A stretch of DNA of 64,000 bases from Imbricaverruca yamaguchii (GCA_034440575.1 JAOTOL010001232.1:124001-188000); one strand, 5' to 3'; positions 47,062 to 59,579 are shown, numbered from the stretch's first letter. Program-made: numbers and translations. Notes: generated by a model not told the origin, from the sequence alone.

Positions 47062-47311
47062 TCAGATCACGCAAATGAACATCTTGTAGCTATCATATCA
47101 CGCAAATGAACATCTTGTCGCTATCAGATCACGCAAAGGAACATCTTGCCGCTATCAGATCACGCAAATGAACATCTTGTCGCTATCAGATCACGCAAAT
47201 GAACATTTTCTCGCTATCAGATCATGCCAATGAACATCTTGCTGCTATCAGATTACGCAAATGAACATCTTGTCGCTATCAGATCACACAAATGAACAGC
47301 TTGTCGCTACC
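47062..47311. repeat. 31-bp minisatellite, ~8 copies
   Basis: Unit GATCACGCAAATGAACATCT then TGTCGCTATCA, with single-base variants. Confidence 0.96.
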
Positions 47312-47572
47312 AAAGAAATGAATACGATGTAGGATTGCCCATCTTCATTTTGAATCATACCTCATGTGAAAATGTTGGCTTACCGTGTCGTATGGGGTCC
47401 CATATAAGCTTAAGTTTGATACCTGAACCATATATGTCGTGAGCGACTTCAAAGATGTCATTCATATTGGCTAGTGAGAGATAGCAATAAAAAATAAAAA
47501 TAGATAAATTACGATGCATGTTTCCAGTTGTGTCGCTAAAAAAATCCGAATTTTGACATGCCCAGCCACCAC

Positions 47573-47862
47573 CGACGGCACCCGGCCGTCTGTCATCCCT
47601 GTCATGCCGACCAGGCATGTGGCACCCGGCCGTCTGTCACCCCCGTCAGGCCGACCAGGCATGTGGCACCCGGCCGTCTGTCACCCCTGTCAGGCATGTG
47701 ACATCCGGCCGTCTGTCATCCCTGTCAGGCATGTGACACCCGGCCGTCTGTCACCCCTGTCAGGCCGACCAGGCATGTGGCACCCGTCCTCATATTCTCA
47801 CATCCCTAGTAGGCCGGTCAGGCATGTGGCACCCGGCCTCGTGTTGTCCCATCCTTATAAGG
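47573..47862. repeat. ~35-50-bp irregular minisatellite
   Basis: Six or seven units combining CACCCGGCCGTCTGTCACCC with CAGGCCGACCAGGCATGTGG; the second block is missing in some units. Confidence 0.92.
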
Positions 47863-47970
47863 CTGGCCAAGCATATCGTGTGAGGCGCAGCAGTGCTGCT
47901 CTTTCGCCTTCTTACCAGTCAGTGCACATACACAGTATTCCACTCGGCTCCAGATCCAATCCCGTGCCGA

Positions 47971-49249
47971 CAGCGAGGTTTAGCAATGCGACTAGCTGAC
48001 AGAGCCGACTGGTGACGGCCCCAATGTGGACCGTCAGCGAGGTTTAGCAGTGCGACTAGCTGACAGAGCCGACTGGTGACGGCCCCAATGTGGACCGTCA
48101 GCGAGGTTTAGCAGTGCGACTAGCTGACAGAGCCGACTGGTGACGGCCCCAATGTGGACCGTCAGCGAGACTTAGCAGTGCGACTAGCTGACAGAGCCGA
48201 CTGGTGACGGCCCCAATGTGGACCGTCAGCGAGACTTAGCAGTGCGACTAGCTGACAGAGCCGACTGGTGACGGCCCCAATGTGGACCGTCAGCGAGGTT
48301 TAGCAGTGCGACTAGCTGACAGAGTCGACTGGTGACGGCCCCAATGTGGACCGACAGCGAGGTTTAGCAGTGCGACTAGCTGACAGAGCCGACTGGTGAC
48401 GGCCCCAATGTGGACCGTCAGCGAGGTTTAGCAGTGCGACTAGCTGACAGAGCCGACTGGTGACGGCCCCAATGTGGACTGACAGCGAGGTTTAGCAGTG
48501 CGACTAGCTGACAGAGCCGACTGGTGACGGCCCCAATATGGACCGACAGCGAGGTTTAGCAGTGCGACTAGCTGACAGAGCCGACTGGTGACGGCCCCAA
48601 TGTGGACCGTCAGCGAGGTTTAGCAGTGCGACTAGCTGACAGAGCCGACTGGTGACGGCCCCAATGTGGACCGTCAGCGAGGTTTAGCAGTGCGACTAGC
48701 TGACAGAGCCGACTGGTGACGGCCCCAATGTGGACCAACAGCGAGGTTTAGCAGTGCGACTAGCTGACAGAGCCGACTGGTGACGGCCCCAATGTGGACC
48801 GTCAGCGAGGTTTAGCAGTGCGACTAGCTGACAGAGCCGACTGGTGACGGCCCCAATGTGGACCGACAGCGAGGTTTAGCAGTGCGACTAGCTGACAGAG
48901 CCGACTGGTGACGGCCCCAATGTGGACCAACAGCGAGGTTTAGCAGTGCGACTAGCTGACAGAGCCGACTGGTGACGGCCCCAATGTGGACCGTCAGCGA
49001 GGTTTAGCAGTGCGACTAGCTGACAGAGCCGACTGGTGACGGCCCCAATGTGGACCAACAGCGAGGTTTAGCAGTGCGACTAGCTGACAGAGCCGACTGG
49101 TGACGGCCCCAATGTGGACCGTCAGCGAGGTTTAGCAGTGCGACTAGCTGACAGCCGACTGGTGACGGCCCCAATGTGGACCAACAGCGAGGTTTAGCAG
49201 TGCGACTAGCTGACAGAGCCGACTGGTGACGGCCCCAATGTGGACCGAC
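47971..49249. repeat. 64-bp minisatellite, 20 copies
   Basis: Unit CTGACAGAGCCGACTGGTGA, CGGCCCCAATGTGGACCGTC, AGCGAGGTTTAGCAGTGCGA, CTAG. Copies are nearly identical: the main variation is GTCAGCG / GACAGCG / AACAGCG after GGACC, plus one 2-bp deletion near 49152. No spacer-like variable segments, so it is not a CRISPR. Confidence 0.98.
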
Positions 49250-49319
49250 AAATGACTGGACCAACAGCAGTCGATCGGCCAGGCGGTGGCGACGGAGAAC
49301 GACCGCAGCGGCTGGGCAT

Positions 49320-49866
49320 CCCGCACCTACCGCCATGGCACACCTTAGCCAGACAGCCCGCACCTACCGCCACGGCACACCTTAGCCAGACAGCCCGCAC
49401 CTACCGCCATGGCACACCTTAGCCAGACAGCCCGCACCTACCGCCACGGCACACCTTAGCCAGACAGCCCGCACCTACCGCCATGGCACACCTTAGCCAG
49501 ACAGCCCGCACCTACCGCCATGGCACACCTTAGCCAGACAGCCCGCACCTACCGCCATGACACACCTTAGCCAGACAGCCCGCACCTACCGCCATGGCAC
49601 ACCTTAGCCAGACAGCCCGCACCTACCGCTATGGCACACCTTAGCCAGACAGCCCGCACCTACCGCCATGGCACACCTTAGCCAGACAGCCCGCACCTAC
49701 CGCCATGGCACACCTTAGCCAGACAGCCCGCACCTACCGCTATGGCACACCTTAGCCAGACAGCCCGCACCTACCGCCATGGCACACCTTAGCCAGACAG
49801 CCCGCACCTACCGCCATGGCACACCTTAGCCAGACAGCCCGCACCTACCGCCATGGCACACCTTAA
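49320..49866. repeat. 37-bp minisatellite, ~15 copies
   Basis: Unit CCGCACCTACCGCCATGGCA then CACCTTAGCCAGACAGC. Almost invariant except CCATGG/CCACGG/CTATGG. It follows the 64-bp array after a 70-bp spacer. Confidence 0.98.
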
Positions 49867-50699
49867 ATTTCGCGGCCTGGCGTCGGCTCACAGTCTGGCA
49901 GGCTAGACATGAAAACGGACAACTGATACAATACAGACAACGAATGTGCCTTATTTACGCGCCGAATTAAGCGAAGTAGCTCAGGACGAAGTACTGTGCA
50001 ATGCAGGGTGAAGTATGCAATTCCCTTTCCCAAATATAGTGAGGCACCTTTCCGCCATCTATAAACTGACGTAGATATGATCCGCTAGGGCGGTGAGAAG
50101 AGCAGGAAAACTGCCAGAGACCAGGAAGACAGGGAGATGCTCGGGGACTGTTAGAAATTCGGAATACTCGGCGCTCTGGACAAGGAGAGACTGTTCAGCA
50201 GTGAGTACTCGAGTGACATGTCGGTATTCAACACTGGTCACTCTCCGTCCGTGTATGGCATTGCACTGCTCGCCAGAGTCCATCGACAAACACAACTGAC
50301 TCGGGAGTGGATCTATGTATCCGCTCGTAGCTACCAATGGCCATTTAACCCTGTACAGACCGTCTGGGAGTGAGTTGAATGTGCCGAATCGCCTATACTC
50401 ACATATTTCGGTTAATATTGCTGAACATCAGACAAATTGTCCACGACCTGTCATCAAAGTTAAGCCACATAAGTTCAACGAGTTAACTAGATTGCCTCGA
50501 TGTCAACGACTAGCATGAGGGGTCTGCTCGGCTCTGACATCGCTACAATTCTCCCTCAATGCTGATTCTCCTTCAATGCATGCAAATGTTAGCGTGGGAT
50601 TCCATAAAGTCCCCCCCCCCCAAGTGTTCCCGTGCCTCATGGATAATACGTTTTGCGCACCATACCCAATTTATTTGATAATAAAGACACCCTTTCCTC
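49867..50699. other. Intron or upstream region, nothing recognised
   Basis: Mixed sequence with overlapping short frames only. Confidence 0.5.
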
Positions 50700-50865
50700 A
50701 GCCTGGTCTTTTAGCCCCTTACCCTTTCCTAACAGTCCATTATCCTTGCCTAATAGCACGTTATCCTTGCCTAATAGCCAATTATCCTTCTCTGATAGCC
50801 CATTATGCTTGCCTAATAGCCCCGTAGCCTTAGCTCCTTGGCTTTATTCTAATAGCCTAACAGCT
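50700..50865. repeat. ~20-bp diverged minisatellite
   Basis: Six or seven units like CCTAATAGCCCATTATCCTT, degenerate at the edges. Confidence 0.88.
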
Positions 50866-50994
50866 AATAAAGAATAGCAATATCACTGGCAACTGCCGAC
50901 TTGAGGGTAATAGTGTCCCGTCAGTCCGACACGGGATCTAGTACAGTCGGCCAGGCACCGAATCCAGTCCGGTGGTACATCCACTTGATCCAGT

Positions 50995-51745
50995 CTGGTC
51001 GTTCGGCACCGGCACTCGATACAGTCCGGTCAGTCCGGCACTCGGTACAGTCCGGTCAGTCCGGCACTCGGTACAGTCCGGTCAGTCCGGCACTCGGTAC
51101 AGTCCGGTCAGTCCGGCACTCGGTCAGTCCGGCACTCGGTACAGTCCGGTCAGTCCGGCACTCGGTACAGTCCGGTCAGTCCGGCACTCGGTACAGTCCG
51201 GTCAGTCCGGCACTCGGTCTCCGGTCCGGTCCGGTCAGTCCGGCACTCGTAGTCCGGTCAGTCCGGCACTCGCAGTCCGGTCAGTCCGGCACTCGGTACA
51301 GTCCGGTCAGTCCGGCACTCGGTACAGTCCGGTCAGTCCGGCATCTACATTATTCGGTACAGTCCGGTCAGTCCGGCACTCGGTACAGTCCGGTCAGTCC
51401 GGCACTCGGTACAGTCCGGTCAGTCCGGCACTCGGTACAGTCCGGTCAGTCCGGCACTCGGTACAGTCCGGTCAGTCCGGCACTCGGTACAGTCCGGTCA
51501 GTCCGGCACTCGGTACTCCGGTCGTCGGATCGGTACAGTCCGGTCAGTCCGGCACTCGGTACAGTCCGGTCAGTCCGGTCTCGGTACAGTCCGGTCAGTC
51601 CGGCACTCGGTACAGTCCGGTCAGTCCGGCACTCGGTACAGTCCGGTCAGTCCGGCACTCGGTACAGTCCGGTCAGTCCGGCACTCGGTACCCGGTCCGG
51701 TGGTCCGGCACCCGGTCCGGTCCGGTCAGTCCGGCACCCGGTCCC
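50995..51745. repeat. 26-bp minisatellite (CCGGTCAGTCCGG family), ~27 copies
   Basis: Unit GGTACAGTCCGGTCAGTCCG then GCACTC, with several internally shortened units. Related in inverted orientation to the array at 52424-52815. Confidence 0.97.
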
Positions 51746-52423
51746 GTCCGGTAGTCCGGTGGTCCGGTTCGACAGGCGCCCGGTCCGACTGGTATAATCG
51801 ACGCCGGGTTCACGGCAGGTGATGGGTTTGGTTCGGCTGGAGTCCGGTCCGGTCCGCTCCGGCTCAGTCGGCGCCGAAGACCGGTATGGGAACCGGTCCG
51901 CTGACCTTGACACCGATCGCCATTGTTTGCAATCCTTATCGAGCCGGGTTGACGCTGCACCGCGTGTGCCAACACATGCCTAGCCGGACCCGCCTTGACT
52001 TTGACATGGATTCGGCGACGACCGTCTGCTGGGTGAATCAGCTGCTGACCCGAGGAACTGTATCAGCTACCATCCGCAGTTAGCTACCAAAGGTCCGATC
52101 CCAGCGTAACGTGCTCCGCTGGGTAAATCAGCTGCTGGCCTCGGAAACTGTCTCAGCTGTCGTCCGTGATCAGCAACCATAGGTCCGATACTGCACCGAG
52201 GCCATGCATACCCTCCAACTCTTCTGGAATTTGGCACCATGCCAGTGAGTGTTGCATGCAAAAATGTGGCCCGAAATTGTTCACATGGCCGCCTCGTGTT
52301 TTGCTTGTGGCGCGGCTCGTGCGGGCTATCGAATTTGAACGATCAGAAAACCAGTGTTAGAAATCGGACGCCAGTGCGGACTATACCGATGAGACGGACC
52401 CGGCGTCTGCTGAACCGGACCGG

Positions 52424-52815
52424 GTGCCGGACCACCGGACCGGACCGGGTGCCGGACCACCAGACCGGACCGGGTGCCGGACTGACCGGACCGGACTGGG
52501 TGCCGGACCACCGGACTGTACCGAGTGCCGGACCACCGGACCGGACCGGGTGCCGGACCACCGGACCGAGCCGGGTGCCGGACCACCAGACCGGACCGGG
52601 TGCCGGACTGACCAGACCGGACCGGGTGCCGGACTGACCGGACCGGACTGGGTGCCGGACCACCGGACTGTACCGAGTGCCGTACCACCGGACCGGACCG
52701 GGTGCCGGACCACCGGACCGGGCCGGGTGCCGGACCACCAGACCGGACCGGGTGCCGGACTGACCGGACCGGACCGGGTGCCGGACTGACTGGACTGGAC
52801 CCAGGGCCGGTGCCA
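52424..52815. repeat. 25-26-bp minisatellite, inverted relative of the 51-kb array
   Basis: Unit GGACCGGGTGCCGGACCACC or GGACCGGGTGCCGGACTGAC, ~15 copies. Its reverse complement reads GTCAGTCCGGCACCCGGTCC, matching the other array's CCGGTCAGTCCGGCAC core. The 51,680-51,780 edge of the first array carries the same CACCCGGTCCGGTGG variant, supporting common origin. Confidence 0.95.
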
Positions 52816-53170
52816 GACGACCGAACTAGATTCGACGGAGGTACCACCGGACTGGATCCAGTGGCACCCCGGCGTGCCCAGGACAGGGGAGTGACATGTG
52901 ATGTTTTCTCACCACCCCCTTCACCCACAGCCCTTCAGGATACGGCCGAGTCCACTAGTGTATGGGGAATGGGGATCCAAACTCGACACAACAATCCACG
53001 CCAAAAGGAAACGGCGCCATGAATACGACACCAGGCAATCACGCAATCCTTCACAGTTTTCCATATGCACCAGGCGTGAACATATTTAGAAAGTGATTCA
53101 TCCTGATGCATGTACCCAACGGCTGTAACATTCGCTGTGCATTCGACTTAGCCGCCTCCGCACGCGGGGT
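52816..53170. other. Spacer, nothing recognised
   Basis: About 350 bp of GC-mixed sequence with no supported feature. Confidence 0.5.
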
Positions 53171-53370
53171 CTGGCCTCCCACATGTCTAGTGGCCAGGGC
53201 CAGGCTCGACCTGGCCTCCCACATGTCCAGTGACCAGGGCTAGGCTCGATCTGGCCACCCACATGTCCAGTGGCCAGGGCAAGGCTCGACCTGGCCTCCC
53301 ACATGTCCAGTGGCCAGGGCAAGGCCCGATCTGGCCTCCCACATGTCCAGTGGCCAGGGCAAGGCCCGAT
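53171..53370. repeat. 40-bp minisatellite, 5 copies
   Basis: Unit CTGGCCTCCCACATGTCCAG then TGGCCAGGGCAAGGCTCGAC, starting at 53171, 53211, 53251, 53291 and 53331. Confidence 0.97.
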
Positions 53371-53615
53371 CGCTGCAACACCAGGGAAGGGCCGCCGCGA
53401 GGGTCTGTCCCGTCTAGAGTGAGTGACGTCAGGACGAGACACGCCATCAGCCGGGATGTCCGGTCCGAGGTGAATGACGTCAGGATGACGCTCGTCATCA
53501 GACGCCAGCACGCGCATATCAGACACATGCCGACAATGCTCAGATAATCTTTATGGAGCTTAAGGCAAGTCATTGCATGACGTTGCAAGTTTTCCTGCTA
53601 TTACTCTCATTCTTT

Positions 53616-53758
53616 GGTCGCCCGTGACTCATGACTGAACGGCAGCGACGGCTGTCTTACTGTTCGGTCGCCCGTGACTCATGAGTGAACGGCGGCGACG
53701 GCTGTCTCACTCTTCAGTCCCCAGTGACTCATGACTGAACGTATGCGACGGCTGTCAG
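53616..53758. repeat. 50-bp minisatellite, ~3 copies
   Basis: Units starting GGTCGCCCGTGACTCATGAC at 53616, 53666 and (diverged) 53716. Confidence 0.95.
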
Positions 53759-53898
53759 GGACTGAAGAATCATACTTATCAAGCCAACTGCAGGCTTGCC
53801 GTGAAGAGAGGTGCCAAAAACGGCAACAGGATACAGAGATAACATCAGTGAGACATCTATCGATGGCCCTGATGAGTCTTTCTCAACGGCTGTCGGAC

Positions 53899-54312
53899 CT
53901 GACACTCCCCCCACCAGACACTCCCCCACCAGACACTCCCCCCACCATACACTCCCCCACCACACATTCCCCCCACCCCCACCCCCACCACACACTCCCC
54001 CACCACACACTCCCCCACCACACACTCCCCCCACCAGACACTCCCCCACCACACACTCCCCCACCACACACTCCCCTCACCAGACACTCCCCCCACCACA
54101 CACTCCCCCACCACACACTCCCCACACCACACACTCCCCCCACCACACACTCCCCCACCAGACACTCCCCCCACCACACACTCCACCACCACACACCCCC
54201 CACCACACACTCCCCCACCACACACTCCCCCCACCAGACACTTCCCTCACCAGACACTCCCCCCACCACCATCACACACTCCCCCCACCACACACTCCCC
54301 CACCACACACCC
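53899..54312. repeat. 17-18-bp CA/C-rich minisatellite
   Basis: About 24 units of CACACACTCCCCCACCA with CAGACACTCCCC and CACCAC variants. The plus strand has almost no G, giving extreme strand asymmetry. Confidence 0.96.
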
Positions 54313-54882
54313 TTGAGCTATTCATTGTTTAGTACTAGCCATAAACTGATTCAAAATTGCATTATTACTATAATTATAATAAAAATAATTATTATTGTTA
54401 TTATTATTATCATTATTATTTGCTTCAGGCTACCGCCGAGAGTATGATTGGGGATTCAAAAAGTCCTTATACGTACACCAATAATTATCGATAAAATAAC
54501 AGCTATCCGCAATATATTCCTGCTTTCCATCTGGCAGCAAAAACCAATCCACGACTTGATATTTCAGACTAATACGTCGTTTTATTTCCATAGTATTACG
54601 CTGTGTATATTACGCTACGCATATTATCCATATATTACGCATAGTATACGCTACCTATGACATGTCGGTCCCAATTTCATTAATTAGCGTGTGTTAGCAC
54701 TTGTAGCGTTCGCCCATATCTACAGTTTATTAGTTCCCCGGTAGCTCCAGTTAATCTCCAGCCGGCAATGGACGAGCGGTAGAGTTTTATCTCCCATCCA
54801 TATCCCCGTTGGAGTGATTGCGTCACATCTAACACGGAGCGACAGAATGGTATCATCGGCCTCGACCTCCCAGCAAACACGG
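54313..54882. other. AT-rich spacer
   Basis: Contains an ATT/ATA-rich stretch near 54361-54420 and nothing else recognisable. Confidence 0.5.
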
Positions 54883-55521
54883 CTGCCAGGAGGTGGTGGA
54901 ATGGTGATAGTGTTCGCCTGGCTGTCTCACCTGGTCCTATCACTGGCAGCAGCCGTGACGCCCAACAGCACGGGTGCCAGGAGGTGGTGGAGTGGTGATA
55001 GTGTTCGCCTGGCTGTCTCACCTGGTCCTATCACTGGCAGCGGCCGTGACGCCCAACAGCACGGGTGCCAGGAGGTGGTGGAGTGGTGATAGTGTTCGCC
55101 TGGCTGTCTCACCTGGTCCTATCACTGGCAGCAGCCGTGACGCCCAACAGCACGGGTGCCAGGAGGTGGTGGAGTGGTGATAGTGTTCGCCTGGCTGTCT
55201 CACCTGGTCCTATCACTGGCAGCAGCCGTGACGCCCAACAGCACGGGTGCCAGGAGGTGGTGGAGTGGTGATAGTGTTCGCCTGGCTGTCTCACCTGGTC
55301 CTATCACTGGCAGCGGCCGTGACGCCCAACAGCACGGCTGCTAAGAGGTGGTGGAGTGGTGATAGTGTTCGCCTGGCTGTCTCACCTGGTCCTATCACTG
55401 GCAGCGGCCGTGACGCCCAACAGCACGCTGCCAGGAGGTGGTGGAGTGGTGATAGTGTTCGCCTGGCTGTCTCACCTGGTCCTATCACTGGCAGCGGCCG
55501 TGACGCCCAACAGCACGGGTG
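54883..55521. repeat. 91-bp minisatellite, 7 copies
   Basis: Unit CCAGGAGGTGGTGGAGTGGT, GATAGTGTTCGCCTGGCTGT, CTCACCTGGTCCTATCACTG, GCAGCGGCCGTGACGCCCAA, CAGCACGGGTG. Copies differ at a handful of bases. 91 is not a multiple of 3, so each copy reopens a short false frame. Confidence 0.98.
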
Positions 55522-55911
55522 AAAAGCGGCCGAACGGCACGCAGCACAGCACCAGCTCCATACCGCCCTCCACAACAGCCACCACTACGTGAAGCGGCCA
55601 CCCGTCTCCGGCAGACGAGGCACCGCATCCGGTGGAGCTGGTGTCGTGACATGGTCCTGACCACCACCGGCGCCGCCGGCTATCGGCGTACGATGTTCCC
55701 ACTTCCGGGTCGCCGGCGCCAGTCGGCGGAAACGGTGCGCAGGATCTGGCAGTATCGCCGACAGATCCACTCAGATCCGCAATGGGTAATGGGTAAGATG
55801 CCCTTACCCATTACGAAGACAACGTGTCATAATATATACAAGTCATATCATCCGCAGTCCGTAACCTACACAAATTCAGCATACCCAAAAGGGTCGTAGC
55901 CTCTATAGTTC
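55522..55911. other. GC-rich spacer, unassigned open frames
   Basis: Open on several frames because it is GC-rich (55519-55770). I looked for an upstream Doa exon ending in phase 2 and could not support one. Confidence 0.4.
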
Positions 55912-56125
55912 ATAACTTCCACAGCTCACAACCTCCACAATTCGGAAGTGGTCATAACCTCCGCAGCTCACAACCTCCACGACTTCGAAGCGGTCATAGT
56001 CTATACAGCTCACAACATCCACAACTCCGAAGCGATAATAACCTCTACAGATCGCAACCTCTACAACTCCGAGCGGCCATAACCTCCGCAGCTCACAACC
56101 TGCAGAACTCCGAAGCGATCATAAC
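55912..56125. repeat. ~42-bp diverged minisatellite, ~5 copies
   Basis: Units like CACAACCTCCACAACTCCGA then AGCGGTCATAACCTCCGCAG. Confidence 0.92.
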
Positions 56126-56754
56126 AGTGACATATTGTTCATGTTCAGCAGTGACTGGCTCTAGTCACTGCTGGCTGGCTCTAGTCCTGTTGATTAAGCT
56201 GATAGTACACCCTGAAATATGCATGAAGAAGCCTCTGTCGTTGCGAGGTGTAGATCAGCCCCGTGAAGCACACATCAGGTGCCTTCAGTCGTTGTTAGCT
56301 GAAATAGCTTCCTATCGTAAGATAAAAGGTACCTCCTGAGTTTGGTATGAAGCGGCCCCGTCGCTTCCAACGTAGATCACCCTGTCGAAATCTGCATGAG
56401 GGGCCTCCTAAGAGTCATGAACTGCGAGGGTCTTCCGAATTCTGCATTAGGTTATCACGTTGCAAGCTACAGGTGTACCCTGAAAACCGCATGATAGCCT
56501 CCGCTGTCGCGAGCTGCATAGCCGTCTGAAATCTGCATAAGGATCTTCTTTCGTAGTTGTGTTGTGGTCTAGGGACGCATCATATCAGGCATAGGCCATG
56601 CCAATGTGAGCTCCAGTTGGTATTTCTTGTGATCCGTAATCGAAGTTCTTCCTGTGTTGTTCTGGGGTGCATGTTACGCTTGGAACAGGGGCGACACCAC
56701 ACAAATATGCCTGAGGGTGAGGGGGCGAACCACAAAGGGGATTCACTGGAGCAA

Positions 56755-56890
56755 AAGTGGCGTCCTGGCTCCGAAAGTGGCGTCCTGGCTCCGAAAGTGG
56801 CGTCCTGGCTCCGAAAGTGGCGTCCTGGCTCCGGAAGGGGCATCCTCGAATAAGGGGCATCCTCGAATAATAGGCATCCTCGAATATGGA
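56755..56890. repeat. 20-bp repeat followed by ~18-bp repeat
   Basis: Four or five GTGGCGTCCTGGCTCCGAAA units, then three of GGGGCATCCTCGAATAA type. Confidence 0.95.
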
Positions 56891-58570
56891 AGCATACCGG
56901 CGGGTTACCGAGCAGTAGGCTTCCTTAGTTATTTCCAGTTATTTCTCGCTCTACGCATTTATACTGAAAACAAATTATATCAACCTTCAGTGGCTCCTCA
57001 CTTCACTATTAATCATCACACTGTGAGAACTTCCTACTCCTCGCAGTGCGGAGGCTGGGGTCAATTTACACCCTTCATTAATTTTCGTTCGAAAATTAAT
57101 ATAGCACGGTGTGGTAAGCAGTATCCTACAGCTACATCTTGTTTAGATTTACTTGAAATGTTTATATCAGTCTCTTTTGGTTGACTTTACAGGTCAGGTC
57201 AAACAGGTCAAGGTATGGGTGCAGTCAGTCACCGGTCCTTTCCGCAGCTTTCGGATTCTAGTCCCGAAACAAATGCGATTTAATGCGTCAGTATTGCTGG
57301 TGTGCAAACTGAACACTTAGTCTCACACAGGTGACACATGCGAAGGTCAAGCTCACCGATCCTATCAAGGCGAAATGTTTGAAATTATGCGATGAATTGT
57401 TGAAGATGACAATTCTCGAAACATATGTCATTCAGTAGGTGGTAATGAGTGCCACTAAAGCCAAGCCAAATATCTTACACCGTTCGAAAATTTCCGAGAA
57501 TAAATCCGACAATGTTAATGTTTTGCAACCCTCTCCCGCTTCCCACGAAAAGTTCAAAAGAATCATACATGCTCAAGGGGAGCATCTCGGCCCCAACCAC
57601 GTCACCAATAAATTCGGCGTACAAACTTACCTTGGCCTGGCTACGCTCACTTCGTAATGCTCCTTCTGTTAGCCTGGAATGCATGTACTTTCGGGACGCT
57701 TTAGGTCATATCTCAGTGACCTAACCTGATGTTGACTTGAAATCGTGCACGCTGTTAGAGGAGGTACGTTTCTACTAAATGGATGTCGGGTGTTGAAAAT
57801 ATTAATCAGTAGCAAAGTTATGCACAAATACATATCCGGTTTATACCAGCATTTGACCTTGCAACCGGACCTAAGATCACATTTTGTATTTTGTATTTAC
57901 ATCCATCACATATCTATCCACCCCCTGTTCCACGTTTGGTTGTATCTTGTGTGGTTCGTTTAATTTGTAATGCTTCAATGTACATCTAAAACGTCCATTG
58001 AGACGAGATCGTGACTTTTTATTCACATTAGCAATTCGCCATCTTCACAGTCTAGACTTTATGTTTGCCAGAATGTGCGTTCATCGTCAGAAGGCATACA
58101 AATTGCAAGCGATAAGATTAGAGCGTTAGCGGTTCAGGAGCTGCCTCAAGGTAAATTATCAAGAGATAAAACGAGCTCCCCTACACTACCGGGATGAAGT
58201 CCCCAGCGAGCGGTCCGTAAGTCCCAAACATTTTGGAAGAAGGGATGGGAAAATGCTTCTCTATCACTTTCCCACTTACCTACTTTGGGGATATGGGACT
58301 TATGTCCACGTCTAGTGCTAAATTGTTCCCTACGGGAATCTGAATGGCTCCCGTTTTAATAGTCTTAAGGAACCTGTTGTTATTTTCTGGGGCCTTCTCG
58401 TTCAAATTATGAATCTCCCTTTGCCCTTTTGGGGCCTCCTCTTCTACCTGAGGAGGGGAGGAGTCTCGCTATCCGACATGGGGACTTCCTCTTGTTCTCA
58501 GGGGCTCCCTCATATTCTCAGGGGCTCCCTCATACTTCCTTGTACCATCCACAAAACCAGGGCTCTCCTC
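56891..58570. other. Spacer, nothing recognised
   Basis: Mixed sequence. Contains AGGTCAGGTCAAACAGGTCA near 57191 and a directly repeated GGGGCTCCCTCATA at 58500-58530. Just left of the TTAA element (58400-58560) and right of it (59580-59720) the text has similar 'ggggctccct' phrases, as expected if the element split one repetitive stretch. Confidence 0.45.
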
Positions 58571-59579
58571 TTAACACTCTCACGTCCGGCGGTCCGCGCC
58601 AACTTCGCATGCCCGGGGGGGGGGGGCAGATGTCTGCCCCCCTAAGATCTCTGGAACTATGCTAGCTAGCGACAAACGGAAAACGGCGTTGGATTGCTGG
58701 TAACGGGCTCTATCGAAAGTGTCTCGGTAATTTGTTTTCGCTCAGGTCAACATTCAGGTCACTGGACCATCATAGGTCAAATTCGACCATATCAGGTGGG
58801 ACTCAGATATTGACACATGTGTCAGGACCTGTAACAGATAGGAACAAATGGCGAACGCTATTCGACAGTTCTTAAAATGCGCTACCGACAGTAGGCGGTG
58901 TAATTTAAGGTACGTCAAACGAAACTCAGGTCAAGGTCATGAATTCATGACCTCAGGTCAAGGCCTAGGGAGGTCATGTAAGGTATCGATCGACACGTCT
59001 TGACGATACAAGCACAATGACGTTAATTTCAGCCTTTCTATATCAATGCAGTGCGATGTAATGCGCATTAATGTGTATCTCAGGTGACCTCAGAGACCTT
59101 GGTGAGGTCACTGAGCAAAAATGTCAGCGGTAACATTGACCATACCTTCCATCTACATGCCACAACCGTTGTGAGATCATTCCGAGCGCAAATATGTAAC
59201 TAGGAAACATTTGTATATTTTACCATAGCCCTTATAATGGGGAAGCCATGACAGCGACCTGACCTAAGGTCAATGCTACGGAAAAAAACCGATATACATA
59301 TTATGGTCCCTGATGAGATCATGACATGCTATAAGTTTGAAATAAATCGCCCAATCATTGTGGAAGTTATGCCACATAGAACTCCGAGTGTAGTTGGGTC
59401 ACTTCGCCTGACCTGGTGACCTGACCTGAGATGACCCAGGATTAAAAATGTATGAGGATATGCGGAAAAGACAAATGAACAGCTATGCGCGATTTGACCT
59501 TGCTAACCCTATTAGTTTGGCGGCAAACGAGGAAAAACCGGAGGGGGCAGATATCTGCCCCCGGACGTGCGCGGGTTAA
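58571..59579. mobile_element. TTAA-bounded element with terminal palindromes, ~1 kb
   Basis: Flanked by TTAA at 58571-58574 and 59576-59579, length 1,009 bp. The left terminus is TTAACACTCTCACGTCCGG; the right terminus read inward is TTAACCCGCGCACGTCCGG. Near each end is a palindrome: GGGGGCAGATATCTGCCCCC at 59543-59562 (perfect) and the same with one change at 58622-58641. The TIRs resemble those of the 0.84-kb family, so the two are probably driven by related piggyBac-like transposases. No transposase frame. The interior is rich in AGGTCA/TGACCT half-sites. Confidence 0.85.

Noticed and set aside
47971..49866. CRISPR array
   Set aside because: The 64-bp and 37-bp units are directly adjacent with no variable spacers, and the DNA is eukaryotic with introns.
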